Below, one piece after another: positions 1 through 9,000 of a stretch of DNA of 64,000 nucleotides. The notes under the pieces were generated by a model. That model had not been told where the DNA came from, searched no databases, and saw nothing but the letters and a program-made list of their open reading frames with translations. The stretch's first letter is position 1. Each line of letters opens with the position of its first letter. Source of the stretch: Pseudomonas paraeruginosa PA7 (GTDB taxonomy: Bacteria > Pseudomonadota > Gammaproteobacteria > Pseudomonadales > Pseudomonadaceae). The stretch covers positions 3,166,001 through 3,230,000 of the forward strand of contig NC_009656.1 in assembly GCF_000017205.1 (NCBI RefSeq), written 5' to 3'. The position numbers and the translations under genes are program-made.

Positions 1-254
1 AAGACTTGGGTGAACTGAACCTGACTGACATCCATTGGGTCATCGTCGGCGGCGAGTCCGGCGCCAAGGCCCGGCCAATGAAGCAGGAGTGGGTGGATAA
101 CATCCACCGCCAGTGCGATGCCTTTGGCGCTGCTTTCTTTTTCAAACAATGGGGCGGCTGGGGCTCCGATGGCGTGAAGCGTTCAAAGAAAGCTAATGGC
201 CGGCTGCTGAAGGGCCAGACCTGGGATGAAATTCCGCTGCTGACCCTCGCCTGA
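1..254 (+). CDS. Phage Gp37/Gp68-family (DUF5131) protein, C-terminal part only
   Basis: The reading frame is open at the left edge of the window, so only about the last 84 residues are visible. The segment with IVGGESG near its start and FFFKQWGGW in the middle is typical of the C-terminal half of the Gp37/Gp68 family. These proteins carry a three-cysteine cluster near the N-terminus, outside this window, and are thought to resemble radical-SAM enzymes. The next gene, 21 bp downstream on the same strand, encodes the three-Cys-motif partner TcmP, and this pairing is what supports the call. The biochemical role of the pair is unknown; it is common on phages, plasmids and islands. Only the ending is seen, so domain integrity cannot be judged. 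Confidence 0.75.
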   Translation, partial: DLGELNLTDIHWVIVGGESGAKARPMKQEWVDNIHRQCDAFGAAFFFKQWGGWGSDGVKRSKKANGRLLKGQTWDEIPLLTLA

Positions 255-275
255 TACCAAAACAAGGACGACCCG

Positions 276-1592
276 ATGGCCAAGGATGACGAGAAGTACC
301 GCTGGGACTGGGCAACCCAAACCTTTCCCACCATCGATCCACACAGCAAGATCAAGCACCAGATCATCGACGACTACATCCAGGCCTACATCGATGTCCT
401 GATGCGGAATCAGCAAATGCCACTGCTTGGCCTATCAATTGTCGATGGCTTCAGCGGTGGAGGTATATATAACGACAGCGCAGGCGGTCACCACTTCGGC
501 TCCCCGGTGATCGCCCTGGAAGCAATCCAGGAGTCGGAAGTGCGCAACAACGTGGGGCGCATCAAGCATCGACCGATCTGCTCGCAGCATCACTTTGTGG
601 ATGTGAAGCCGAAGAATACTGCTTGCTTGCACGCCGTCCTGGCCAGCCGCGGACATCAGGCCCGCATTGGACAGGACATTCACCTGCATACCGCCGAGTT
701 CACCAAAGCTCTTCCGGCCATTGCGCAAAGCCTCAAGGCCTTTGGAAAAAGCGAGCGCGTTCTGTTTCTGCTCGATCAGTACGGCTACGGAGACGTGCCA
801 TTCGGCCAGATCAAATGGATCTTCCAGCACCTCAGCAATGCTGAGGTCCTGCTGACCTTCAATGTCGACTTTCTAATCACGTACCTAGCGGACCGCCACG
901 CCAACCGCAAGGCTATTGCCAGTATCGGTCTAGAACAGTATGTCCCCTGGGAACAGCTACGGCACTTAAAAGCACATAGCTCCCAGGATTGGCAGTACCT
1001 GATCCAGCGCTATCTGTCGGACGGGATCAAGCAGGAAAGCGGCGCGCAGTTCATGACGGTGTTCTTCATTCGCCCACACGGCACCAACCCCATGGCCTAC
1101 TGGTTCATCCACCTGGCGAACAGCTACCGCGCCAACGACGTGATGAAAGCCATACACTGGAAGTACGGCAACAATTTCTCCCACCTGTTATCACCGTCCT
1201 GCTTCTTTGGTTACGACGCTAACCGGGATGTGGGGGTGACCGGCCAGCCGGACCTACTCTGCGAAGGAGAACACCAGTTCGACCAAGTGACTGATACCCG
1301 GATTCGTGGGGAACTGTCCGAGCTGCTACCCAAACAGGTATTCGAAGTCGAGCGTCGTCCCTTCATCCAGCTCATGACGGAGCTCACCAACTTCACCATG
1401 GCAGACGAAAGTCGCGTGAAGCTGGCCCTGGATGTCGCGGTGGCCAACGGCGATATCCAGGCAGTGGACAAGGAAGGCAAGAGCAGGCGGCGCAAAGGCA
1501 CGAGCATCAAGTCCACCGATATCCTGATCGCGCCGCCGCAGAAGACGTTTTTCTTCTTTCCCCAACAGAAGAAGACGTCCAGGGACACATGA
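276..1592 (+). CDS. tcmP: Three-Cys-motif partner protein TcmP
   Basis: A 438-residue cytoplasmic protein starting 21 bp after the Gp37/Gp68-family gene, probably in one operon. The N-terminus has WDWATQTFPTIDPHSKIKHQII, here quoted only in part as WATQTFP and HSKIKHQII, followed by IVDGFSGGG near residue 60. The middle has LFLLDQYGYGDVPF near residue 170. These features fit the TcmP family, named because it accompanies a three-cysteine protein. Length is normal for the family and the gene looks intact. No enzyme activity is established to my knowledge. The positively charged C-terminal tail ends in a run of phenylalanines and lysines. Both genes probably belong to mobile or defence-related cargo, which is inference from their usual neighbourhoods. 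Confidence 0.8.
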   Translation: MAKDDEKYRWDWATQTFPTIDPHSKIKHQIIDDYIQAYIDVLMRNQQMPLLGLSIVDGFSGGGIYNDSAGGHHFGSPVIALEAIQESEVRNNVGRIKHRPICSQHHFVDVKPKNTACLHAVLASRGHQARIGQDIHLHTAEFTKALPAIAQSLKAFGKSERVLFLLDQYGYGDVPFGQIKWIFQHLSNAEVLLTFNVDFLITYLADRHANRKAIASIGLEQYVPWEQLRHLKAHSSQDWQYLIQRYLSDGIKQESGAQFMTVFFIRPHGTNPMAYWFIHLANSYRANDVMKAIHWKYGNNFSHLLSPSCFFGYDANRDVGVTGQPDLLCEGEHQFDQVTDTRIRGELSELLPKQVFEVERRPFIQLMTELTNFTMADESRVKLALDVAVANGDIQAVDKEGKSRRRKGTSIKSTDILIAPPQKTFFFFPQQKKTSRDT

Positions 1593-1793
1593 CCATCAAC
1601 ACCGCTGCCGCCAACAGTGTTAGATCTGATCCTGGCCTTGTCGACCGAAACGCTGGTCAAGCGCTCCACTGCGGTTAAGGCCTGGCCCCTTCTCTGGGCC
1701 TGGCTGCCAGTCTTGATTGCAAGCTCCAACGAGTGCGGCGATAAGAAGGGAGTTTCAAGCGGGCAAGCCCAAAAACTGCATAGTGCGTGATGT

Positions 1794-1818
1794 GCAAGTG
1801 AAAATCATTGTCACTTGC
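1794..1818. promoter_or_regulatory. Inverted repeat overlapping a Fur-box-like sequence
   Basis: GCAAGTGA (1794-1801) and TCACTTGC (1811-1818) are perfect inverted 8-mers around AAATCATTG. The 19 bp from 1794 to 1812 match the classical Fur consensus at 14 of 19 positions by my count. It lies about 190 bp before the homospermidine-synthase-like gene. It could be an iron-responsive operator for that operon or a hairpin after tcmP; there is no T-run, so a terminator is less likely. Confidence 0.4.
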
Positions 1819-1924
1819 CACGGAGCTGACTAAAACCTGCCCAGTTGGCACCTCCCTCTCCGAAGTTAACTATCGATTAAGTATTTGATTTAAAAAGAAA
1901 ATATAGGCGATCCAGAAAAATAAT

Positions 1925-1954
1925 TTGACATGCCAGCCAAGTTCAAAGTAGACA
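1925..1954 (+). promoter_or_regulatory. Possible sigma-70 promoter of the polyamine-like operon
   Basis: A perfect TTGACA lies at 1925-1930, and a weak -10 candidate TAGACA lies 18 bp later at 1949-1954. The element sits about 50 bp before the first start codon, in AT-rich DNA. The -10 is poor, so the exact start of transcription is uncertain. Confidence 0.3.
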
Positions 1955-2003
1955 TGCAGGCATAGGGAAACAGATTTTCATAATAGACAGTAAGGATGCT
2001 TGA

Positions 2004-3413
2004 ATGGGTTTTTCAATTAATCCCCCCCAGCGAATTGTCTTTGTGGGACTAGGAACGATTGCCCAGTCCTTCCTTCCTCTCCTTTCTAAGGTTCACGACT
2101 TATCTACTTTAGAAATCTACGCGATCGATCCAAAAACACCACCGCTTATTGAGTACTTTGCTAACAGTTTTGGCTTAAAATTTATCAACTCTGCAATTGA
2201 TCAAATCAACTATCGCGACATTCTTGTGCCGATTCTTGGTGAAGGGACGGTTCTAATAAATCTATCAACCGATGTCTCAAGTCTTGCCCTGATAGAATTA
2301 TGCCGCTCCGCAGGGGCTCTTTATTTAGACACATGCATTGAGCCGTGGAAGGGCGGATATGATGACCCAACCATACCACTGCATAAGCGAACTAACTATC
2401 ACTTAAGAGAACAAATGCTGTCTCTGAAAAAGAGGCTAGGCTCAGGGGTGACGGCTCTCGTGGCGCATGGCGCGAATCCTGGGTTGGTATCCCACTTCGT
2501 TAAACGTGCTCTTTTAGATTTAGCGGAAGAGATATTGGGTGATTGTAAAAAGCCCTCTAATAAAGAGCAGTGGGCTATCCTAAGCCAAAGATTGGGTGTC
2601 AAAGTAATCCATGTCGCAGAGTACGACTCGCAAATTTCTCAGAAATCTAGGGAGAGGGGTGAGTTCGTAAATACTTGGTCAGTGCATGGGTTCATAAGTG
2701 AGTCGCAACAACCGGCAGAGTTGGGCTGGGGAAGTCACGAGCGAAGTCTACCCACGGATGCGTCAATGCATACAGATGGATGCGGAGCAGCAATCTATAT
2801 TGAGAAGCCAGGGGCCTCTGTTAGAGTTAAGACATGGACGCCATTCAACGGCCCTAGCTTAGGTTATTTGGTAACTCATCACGAGGCAATTTCAATTGCT
2901 GACTTTTTGACGCTCAGAACTGCCGATGAGACATATAGACCAACTGTCCATTATGCCTATCGCCCAAGCGATGAAGCAATTCTCTCTGTACATGAATGGT
3001 TCGGCAATGATTGCATGACTCCAGAAAAGACAAAAGTACTTCGTCCTGGTGATATCTTGTCGGGTTCTGATTACCTCGGTGTTCTTCTTATGGGGCACGA
3101 AAAATCTAGTTATTGGTATGGATCTATCTTAAGCATCGAAAAGGCCAAGGAACTTGCCACTCTCAACACTGCAACAACGTTACAGGTAGCAGCCGGAGTT
3201 CTTTCCGGTTACTTATGGATCCTGAGCCATCCGTCGGCAGGAATAATTGAAGCCGAAGACATGGATCATGAAGTGGCACTATCTTATATTTCACAGTATC
3301 TAGGCGAACTAAAAGGGGTTTATTCGGACTGGAATCCTACCAAAAACAACCCAGGCACCTTTTCGGCCATAGATAGCGACTCTCCCTGGCTGTTCTCAAA
3401 TTTTGTCCTCTGA
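2004..3413 (+). CDS. Homospermidine synthase-like NAD-dependent enzyme
   Basis: A 469-residue protein of the homospermidine synthase / saccharopine-dehydrogenase fold group. A Rossmann motif VGLGTIAQ is at residues 14-21. Further family signatures are DTCIEPWKGG near 115, VAHGANPGLVSHFV near 155, and NTWSVHGF followed by AELGWGSHE near 225-245. The known reaction of the family joins two putrescine units, or putrescine and spermidine, into homospermidine through NAD-dependent oxidation and reduction. Length is normal. The start is supported by AAGGA seven bases upstream. It is the first gene of a tight AT-rich four-gene operon, so it probably supplies the amine scaffold that the later genes modify and export. 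The real substrate may differ from putrescine. Codon use unlike the rest of the window indicates transfer. Confidence 0.75.
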   Translation: MGFSINPPQRIVFVGLGTIAQSFLPLLSKVHDLSTLEIYAIDPKTPPLIEYFANSFGLKFINSAIDQINYRDILVPILGEGTVLINLSTDVSSLALIELCRSAGALYLDTCIEPWKGGYDDPTIPLHKRTNYHLREQMLSLKKRLGSGVTALVAHGANPGLVSHFVKRALLDLAEEILGDCKKPSNKEQWAILSQRLGVKVIHVAEYDSQISQKSRERGEFVNTWSVHGFISESQQPAELGWGSHERSLPTDASMHTDGCGAAIYIEKPGASVRVKTWTPFNGPSLGYLVTHHEAISIADFLTLRTADETYRPTVHYAYRPSDEAILSVHEWFGNDCMTPEKTKVLRPGDILSGSDYLGVLLMGHEKSSYWYGSILSIEKAKELATLNTATTLQVAAGVLSGYLWILSHPSAGIIEAEDMDHEVALSYISQYLGELKGVYSDWNPTKNNPGTFSAIDSDSPWLFSNFVL

Positions 3414-3428
3414 ACAAGGAGCGTTCAA

Positions 3429-4157
3429 GTGTCAAATGTTAAGTCGGGTATTGGTCTTAAAAGCTACGAATGGTCATCCCTGGAGTTGCTGAAGGGTTTG
3501 TCAATTGAACAGATAAAGTCGAATCCCTCAAAGCTCGAGGAGCGTCGGCCTTTCTTTTGGCATGACATGAGCTCTGAATTTGATTCAATAAACTTCTTGC
3601 GCTACTTGTTTGGCCGTCGCGACATTCAATTTAGCAATGAATTTATCGAGTTCGTATGCCTGTGGCATCTCGATGAGCAAAATCATTATCGCGGACTGAG
3701 AAAGATTAATAGCGTACTTTACTCCATGCCGGAAGACATGATTGATCGCGAGATTAGATCGAACTCTCCGGACTTTTCTCATATCGAAGACTTCATGAAG
3801 GATGAATTCACAATTCTTCTCTCTATCGCATTTGATGAAGTGACCAGCACAAGAGCCTACAAGCAAGATGTAAGCTTCTTTGACTCGTTTGAAAACGAGT
3901 CTCTTTCAACCTGGATTAGATATGCTGCCCGTGATGAGGCAGCCCATTACGGTAATGCAATGAAAATTCTTCGCCTTAATCACTCTCATCGCTTTGATGA
4001 GGTTGAGGCGATTCTAGACAAGATCGTGGAATTCGAAACTTCAGAGAGCTTCGACTATCAGCGAACCTTTATATTTGACCATGACACCGACGACTTTTCT
4101 CATGTTTTATTGAAGGATAGTCGCGATACCATATTAGAGGTACTTCGAGGAAAATGA
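3429..4157 (+). CDS. Ferritin-like (acyl-ACP-desaturase-like) diiron enzyme
   Basis: I do not recognise this 242-residue protein by family name, but its helices carry a complete diiron-carboxylate ligand pattern: E50, E83-Q-N-H86, E137 and E170-A-A-H173. The order E, ExxH, E, ExxH and the contexts DEVTSTRAY and RDEAAHY resemble soluble acyl-ACP desaturases and related oxygenases. An O2-dependent oxidation (hydroxylation, desaturation or N-oxygenation) is therefore plausible. It starts 15 bp after the homospermidine-synthase-like gene and overlaps the next gene by 4 bp (ATGA), which implies translational coupling. No signal peptide or membrane segment is seen. The substrate is unknown; an amine product from the upstream enzyme is the natural guess. 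AT-rich composition is shared with its neighbours. Confidence 0.6.
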   Translation: MSNVKSGIGLKSYEWSSLELLKGLSIEQIKSNPSKLEERRPFFWHDMSSEFDSINFLRYLFGRRDIQFSNEFIEFVCLWHLDEQNHYRGLRKINSVLYSMPEDMIDREIRSNSPDFSHIEDFMKDEFTILLSIAFDEVTSTRAYKQDVSFFDSFENESLSTWIRYAARDEAAHYGNAMKILRLNHSHRFDEVEAILDKIVEFETSESFDYQRTFIFDHDTDDFSHVLLKDSRDTILEVLRGK

Positions 4158-5059
4158 CCTGGTTAGTTATGGCACTTATGGCTCCACTGCTGTGGAGCCT
4201 TTCAAATATCCTGGACAAGCTGGCAGTGATCCATCATGCGAATCACTGGACTACATTTATATTTCTCCTGAGCATTGGAAATCTTCTTTATTCTGCGCTG
4301 ATTTTTCTTCTCTTTACACCATCTGACTTTGACACAACCTCAGCGCTTCTGAACCTGCTGTCAGGATTATGCATTTTTGGAATGTATTTCCTATACGCAA
4401 TGCCGCTGAAGTCGGTCGATATCTCTACTGCGATTGCGCTTCATCAGTTAACTCCTTTGCTGGTGCTTGTCGTATCGATCCTCTTGCTTGGCTATTCGCC
4501 AACAGGGATTGAGCTGCTCGGCATTGCCTTGGTTTTTGTCGGGGTTTACTTTGCTGTGGCAATCGGCAAAGGGAGACCAGGCTCGATAAGTTTATCAGCA
4601 GTATTGCTTCTAATAGGTTCAGCAGTTTTTGGGGCGGTGGCTACGCTACTATACGATCACCTGCTCCTGAGTCACAGCCTGCCCTCGGTTCTTATGTTTA
4701 ACTATGCAGGCTACGGTCTTGGCGGGACTCTGATGCTGCTGGTTCCGAAATGGCGCCATTCCATCGCAAAGGATGTCTCCGAAATGCCACCAAAGGGCTG
4801 GGCGGTGTATGCGCTGAGCAATCTCTTCGACGCCGGTGGATACGCGCTTTTTATTGGCGCATTATCTGCTGGTGGAAACGTTGCGGTGGTCTCGGTTTTG
4901 GTCAGTCTTCACCCGGTATATGTGCTAGCCTTAAGTCATTGGCTAGCAATAGTTGACCCAAAGATACTCAGCGAAAACTTTAGCTCGTCGGACGCATATA
5001 AGCGCATGAGCGCCATAGTCGTAATCGTTGCCGGCGTAATAATGATGACCAAGATCTGA
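4154..5059 (+). CDS. EamA/DMT-family transporter
   Basis: A 301-residue polytopic inner-membrane protein with about ten hydrophobic helices in two repeats, typical of EamA (drug/metabolite transporter) carriers. The N-terminal helix is MTWLVMALMAPLLWSLSN, and GIELLGIALVFVGVYFAV marks the end of the first repeat. The start overlaps the stop of the diiron gene. In this setting it most likely exports the product of the operon; EamA carriers do this for the opine metallophore pseudopaline (CntI) in P. aeruginosa. The direction of transport is inference. Confidence 0.8.
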   Translation: MTWLVMALMAPLLWSLSNILDKLAVIHHANHWTTFIFLLSIGNLLYSALIFLLFTPSDFDTTSALLNLLSGLCIFGMYFLYAMPLKSVDISTAIALHQLTPLLVLVVSILLLGYSPTGIELLGIALVFVGVYFAVAIGKGRPGSISLSAVLLLIGSAVFGAVATLLYDHLLLSHSLPSVLMFNYAGYGLGGTLMLLVPKWRHSIAKDVSEMPPKGWAVYALSNLFDAGGYALFIGALSAGGNVAVVSVLVSLHPVYVLALSHWLAIVDPKILSENFSSSDAYKRMSAIVVIVAGVIMMTKI

Positions 5060-5066
5060 AGATGCC

Positions 5067-5531
5067 ATGAGCAAAAATTCAAATATCAAGTTGATCTCAG
5101 CCTCAATAGATGATGAGCTCTTACTCGTGGAGCTAATGAAAAAATACCACCTATACGATGGTATTGAGATGACTGACGAAGACAGGCTGGCTGCACTTCG
5201 CCCTCTCTTGTCATCTTCAGAAAAGGGCAACGTTTGGATTATTTGTCTTGGCAGCAAGCAGATTGGATATATTGCTACTTGCAATTGTTACAGTATCGAG
5301 TTCAGGGGGATTGAGGTCTGGATTGATGAATTTTATATCGATGAACAGTGCCGAGGACAGGGATTTGGCAGTGAGATTCTAGAAAAGGTCAAGTCCTTCT
5401 TGAAGTCTCAAGGTGCCGCAATAGTTCATCTAGAAGTGGACGAAAATAATCCTAAAGCAGTAAGCCTTTATAAGAAGTCAGGTTTCGAATTTCGCGAGCG
5501 ATTCGTTATGATGAGTCATAGTCTCAAGTAA
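5067..5531 (+). CDS. GNAT-family N-acetyltransferase
   Basis: A 154-residue single-domain GNAT protein. The acetyl-CoA pyrophosphate-binding loop is visible as RGQGFGS near residues 97-103, preceded by the beta strand DEFYID. The C-terminal ENNPKAVSLYKKSGF near residues 130-145 is the usual GNAT motif B region. It starts 7 bp after the transporter gene and is the last gene of the AT-rich operon. It could acetylate the amine product of the pathway or protect the host from it; polyamine acetylation is common for this superfamily. No close subfamily was recognised. Confidence 0.8.
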   Translation: MSKNSNIKLISASIDDELLLVELMKKYHLYDGIEMTDEDRLAALRPLLSSSEKGNVWIICLGSKQIGYIATCNCYSIEFRGIEVWIDEFYIDEQCRGQGFGSEILEKVKSFLKSQGAAIVHLEVDENNPKAVSLYKKSGFEFRERFVMMSHSLK

Positions 5532-5665
5532 AGATATACATTTTGAGTGGTGCCTATGATTACGCAGCCCCTTGTCAAATTGGCTGCTGAACTGGTCGAC
5601 GTTCGGGCAATGCCGGCGTTTCTTTGTCGTGATCGCTCAGCGGCTACCGAATCGCTAGGTCACTG

Positions 5666-5697
5666 ATCAAGCCGGGCTGATTCCGGCTCGGCTTGAT
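5666..5697. repeat. Inverted repeat between the GNAT and tnpC genes
   Basis: ATCAAGCCG (5666-5674) and CGGCTTGAT (5689-5697) form a perfect 9-bp stem that can extend with wobble pairs. It lies downstream of both converging genes, so a bidirectional terminator is possible, but no T-run follows on either strand. The rest of 5532-5710 shows no gene and no Tn3-type terminal repeat. Confidence 0.35.
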
Positions 5698-5710
5698 ACG
5701 GTTTAACGAG

Positions 5711-6073
5711 CTACTGCTGATGCTCAGGCTCAAGACTGGTCAAGGGAGTTAGGAAGCCCTGAGCGGAGCGAATCCACGTCGCCAGCGCTTCTAGGCCCAA
5801 CTGCACAGATTCTGCTTCAGCCCAGATACACGCGTTCTCGGTGGGCGCAGCCGGGGCAGTCCCCTCGACGATAGTCAGTGCCATTGCGTGCAATTTCAGC
5901 AGTTCGTCACGCAAGGCGGTGATACCACCCATTTCCGAGAGGCATGCATCCAGACCTTCAACTAGCCGTAGAAGTTGGGATGTATCGAATCCGGCTCGCA
6001 TTCTGTCCAGTGCTGCGATGTCCACCTCACCGTAGGGTGTGACTCGAAAAGACGCTGACGCAATCTCGATCAT
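5711..6073 (-). CDS. tnpC: TnpC-like regulator of a Tn3-family transposase
   Basis: A 120-residue protein whose start codon overlaps the stop of tnpA (ATGA), so the two are translationally coupled. Position, size and coupling correspond to TnpC of Tn4652, which is known to lower transposase expression. The sequence is helical and acidic, with a central ENACIWAEAESVQLGLEAL segment. That segment is repeated in a shorter related protein at 13426-13698. No DNA-binding motif is obvious. The family assignment rests on context and length plus my memory of Tn4652, not on a database match. Confidence 0.65.
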   Translation of the reverse strand: MIEIASASFRVTPYGEVDIAALDRMRAGFDTSQLLRLVEGLDACLSEMGGITALRDELLKLHAMALTIVEGTAPAAPTENACIWAEAESVQLGLEALATWIRSAQGFLTPLTSLEPEHQQ

Positions 6074-9000
6074 ATTGCCTCCTCGGCCGCGGCCTTACTG
6101 GTCGAGTTGACTCGCAACGAGCCGGCAGCCTGTTGGAATACCGAATCCTTGATCCAGGGCTCCGGCGGTCGGTTGAGCTTAAGGTTGAACTCGCCGAAAC
6201 GCTTGACGTTACTGGTCAGGTAGGGGCTAAGAAAGGACACGTCCTCATCGGTAAACTGCCACCCTTCGCGGGCTAGTTTTTGCAAGATGCGCATCATGTC
6301 CACGGTGTTCTGCAGAATCACCGACGAAGCCACCATGTCGTTGTAACGCAGACGTTTCTGCTGCTCGTCCGGATCGTTTTCGGCAATTACATCGCCGCCA
6401 AAAGAGAGCCACTTGGAGAAGCCGTTGTAGGACTCGATCTTGTTGGTGTTCGCAGTGACTTCCTGGCGCAGCTCTCGGCTGCCAATCCAATTGAGCAGGA
6501 AAATCGTGCGGATAACACTGCCCAGCGTCTGTGCTGCGAGGTAGAGCTTGTTGCGCCGGCTGTAAGAGCCAAGTTTACGTAGCAGCATGGGCGAGGAAAT
6601 CTTGCCGGCCTGGATCGACAGCGCAATCTGCATCAGATCCTGCCAGTGAGTTTCGATCAGGTGCCAGTCGGCAGTGTCGGTGAACAGTCGGTTTATGTGC
6701 TTGTACGATACGCCTCGATCCGGTCGGCACATCACTAGGTCGCGCCAGTTGCGGATACGCGGCATCAGATTGATACCCAGGAGATGAGTGAAGGCGAATA
6801 CTGTGGCCGACTGGCCCTGGGTGTCGGAGTAGACCGTATCGGGCTCGACGCTAAGGCTGACTTTGAGCAGTCCCTCTATCACATAGATCGCCTCCCAGAT
6901 GCCTGGCGGGATGAAGTGCTGGAACACTGCAATGTAGTTGTTGGCCACGTGTCGGTACGCCACGGCCCCCATCTTGCGATAGCGGAAGTGGTAGCCGGCC
7001 AGTAGGTTGTCGTCATAGAAGTCGAACTGGGTACCGTCTGCGGCCACTGCTTTGCCATCGCCCCAAAGCTTGGGCAGGTCAAGTTGCAGATAGAGCTCCA
7101 CCAACTCGCGATTAGCCTTGTCCAGTTTCTCCAGCGAGAGGTGGCGGCGATTGGTATAGGACAGCATATGCGGTGTGACATTACCGGCCAGATGCCGCGC
7201 GGCCTGGCTGGGACCGAGATTGCAGCCCATGGCGAAGATCGTCATCAGGTAGCGCTCGGCCGGCTCTTTGAGCTTTGGCTCGTTGCCGGACATCGGTCCG
7301 AAATGCCGCGTGAACTGAATCCAGTGCTCAATGTTGGCCATAATGTCCAGCACGTGCCTGGCTGGCATACGCTGCATAAGCGCCGTCTGTAGCGAGATGG
7401 CTGAAGGCGGGATGTCCCGTGCCATCACCCGCCGCAGTACCGGCTCGCCTGCATCGTTGATCGACACATCCCCTCGACAGGAAGGGAACTTGTCATCTAA
7501 CTGTTGCGCGGTTTCCTCCAACTGGCTCTTGAGCGAGGCGACAAACTCCTTCGCTGTGGTAGGAAGGCCCACCTTCTCGCAGTATGCCGGTAGCCGCTGG
7601 AGACACTCTTCCCAAGGCAGCAACTGTTTACGGTAGTCGGCGAAGGATTCCGATCCCTGCACGCACAGATCACCCGAGCGCAGTTCACTGGCCAGGTAGG
7701 AGAACACGCAGACCTCCAGATAACGTCGGTTGGTAGGCGGCCCTTCACTGGTAGGGCGACGCACGATCTTCACCCAGCGATCTGATGCAAACGACAAGTC
7801 GACATGCTCATCGATCCATTCACGGTGCAGATTCTCACTGTCCTGAATGAGCTGAAGCGCCTGGATAAGTGAGCGATCCTGGGTGGTGGGCTCCAACTGG
7901 AGAAGGTGGCTGAGGCGAAACAGCAGTGAACGATGGGACTTGAAGTGCCTCCAGATCAGCGGCAAGTAGTTATTACCTCCTGTGGCCTGAACTTCAGCAC
8001 AAACCTCTCGCAACCGATCCATGTTGCCATCGGGGGAGAGGTATTCTCGAATCAGGCTACCAGCCTCCTGGTCATCCGGCTCTTGAACCAGAATCTGCAC
8101 CACGCCGTCCAAGGTGGCCGCCAGTTGTTCCAACTTCTGACGTTGACGTGCCTGGATTTGCTCCAGCTCCTCCTTGGCGCGTTTGTGGATCGTGGAGATT
8201 CTTCGGATGAACATCTCGGCCAGGTGATCTCGGGTTCGCACCCGCATACGGTAGATCAAAGCAAGCATCAGCGTGTAACGCTTCGGCAGCGAGCAGTCCT
8301 TCAGTTCAGATACATCCGACGCCGCAGCTTGGGCAGCAAAGTGGCGAATTTTCGTATCGACGATCCCATCAAAAATGGCATCCAGTTTCCCGAAACTCTC
8401 TAGCCAGGCTAGGTGGTCGATCAGTACCTCCAGATGCTTGCGCGAGGGTTTCTTGGGTGCCTGTTTGAGTGTGTTGAAGTCACTCTGCCGACGCCCGAAG
8501 TCCGTGTCGAGAAGATCCCTTAGCTTATAGATCACCTTGATTGGAGCTCTGGCTACCACAAGGTTGAAGATTTTCTCTTGTGCTTCTGCACGAGCGGCTT
8601 CTGCTAGGTCATTCAAGGTCGAATAGGCGGGCAGCTCGTAGTTTTGGCGCAGCAACTCGTCAATGATCGCATTAATAATGTCAGCGCGCTGTTCGAGGAG
8701 GGGAGCCATCAACTGTGCATGCGTGGATGCTATGTCTTGACCATCCGAGCCGTAGAACGGTCGAACCCCAAGTTTTTCCCGAACGGCACTCATATGGCGG
8801 TAAAGCTGCATCCACTTGTAGGGTGATAGCGCAACCTTGCTGCGTAGACCTATTTGTGTGCGGATGAAATCGACAACTGGCTCCGGCACTTCAGCGATTT
8901 CTGGAAAGTATCGGAGTACCTGAAAAGTCTTGAACAGAACAGCGAGATTCAGTCGGAATGCTGCATTAGAGCGACTTTTGACCCACGTGACTTCTTCCTC

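Larger units (their letters stand above)
1593..2003. other. Noncoding junction between tcmP and the AT-rich operon
   Basis: About 410 bp without a convincing gene. Base composition changes visibly here: the first half is GC-rich like tcmP and the part after about 1740 is AT-rich like the following operon. It holds an inverted repeat at 1794-1818 that also resembles a Fur box, a possible promoter with TTGACA at 1925-1930, and an AAGGA ribosome-binding site at 1992-1996 seven bases before the next start codon. Confidence 0.6.

Noticed and set aside
1-5710. Search for the left terminal repeat of the Tn3-family transposon.
   Set aside because: No GGGGTCATGCC-like sequence was found by eye, so the left boundary cannot be set inside this window.
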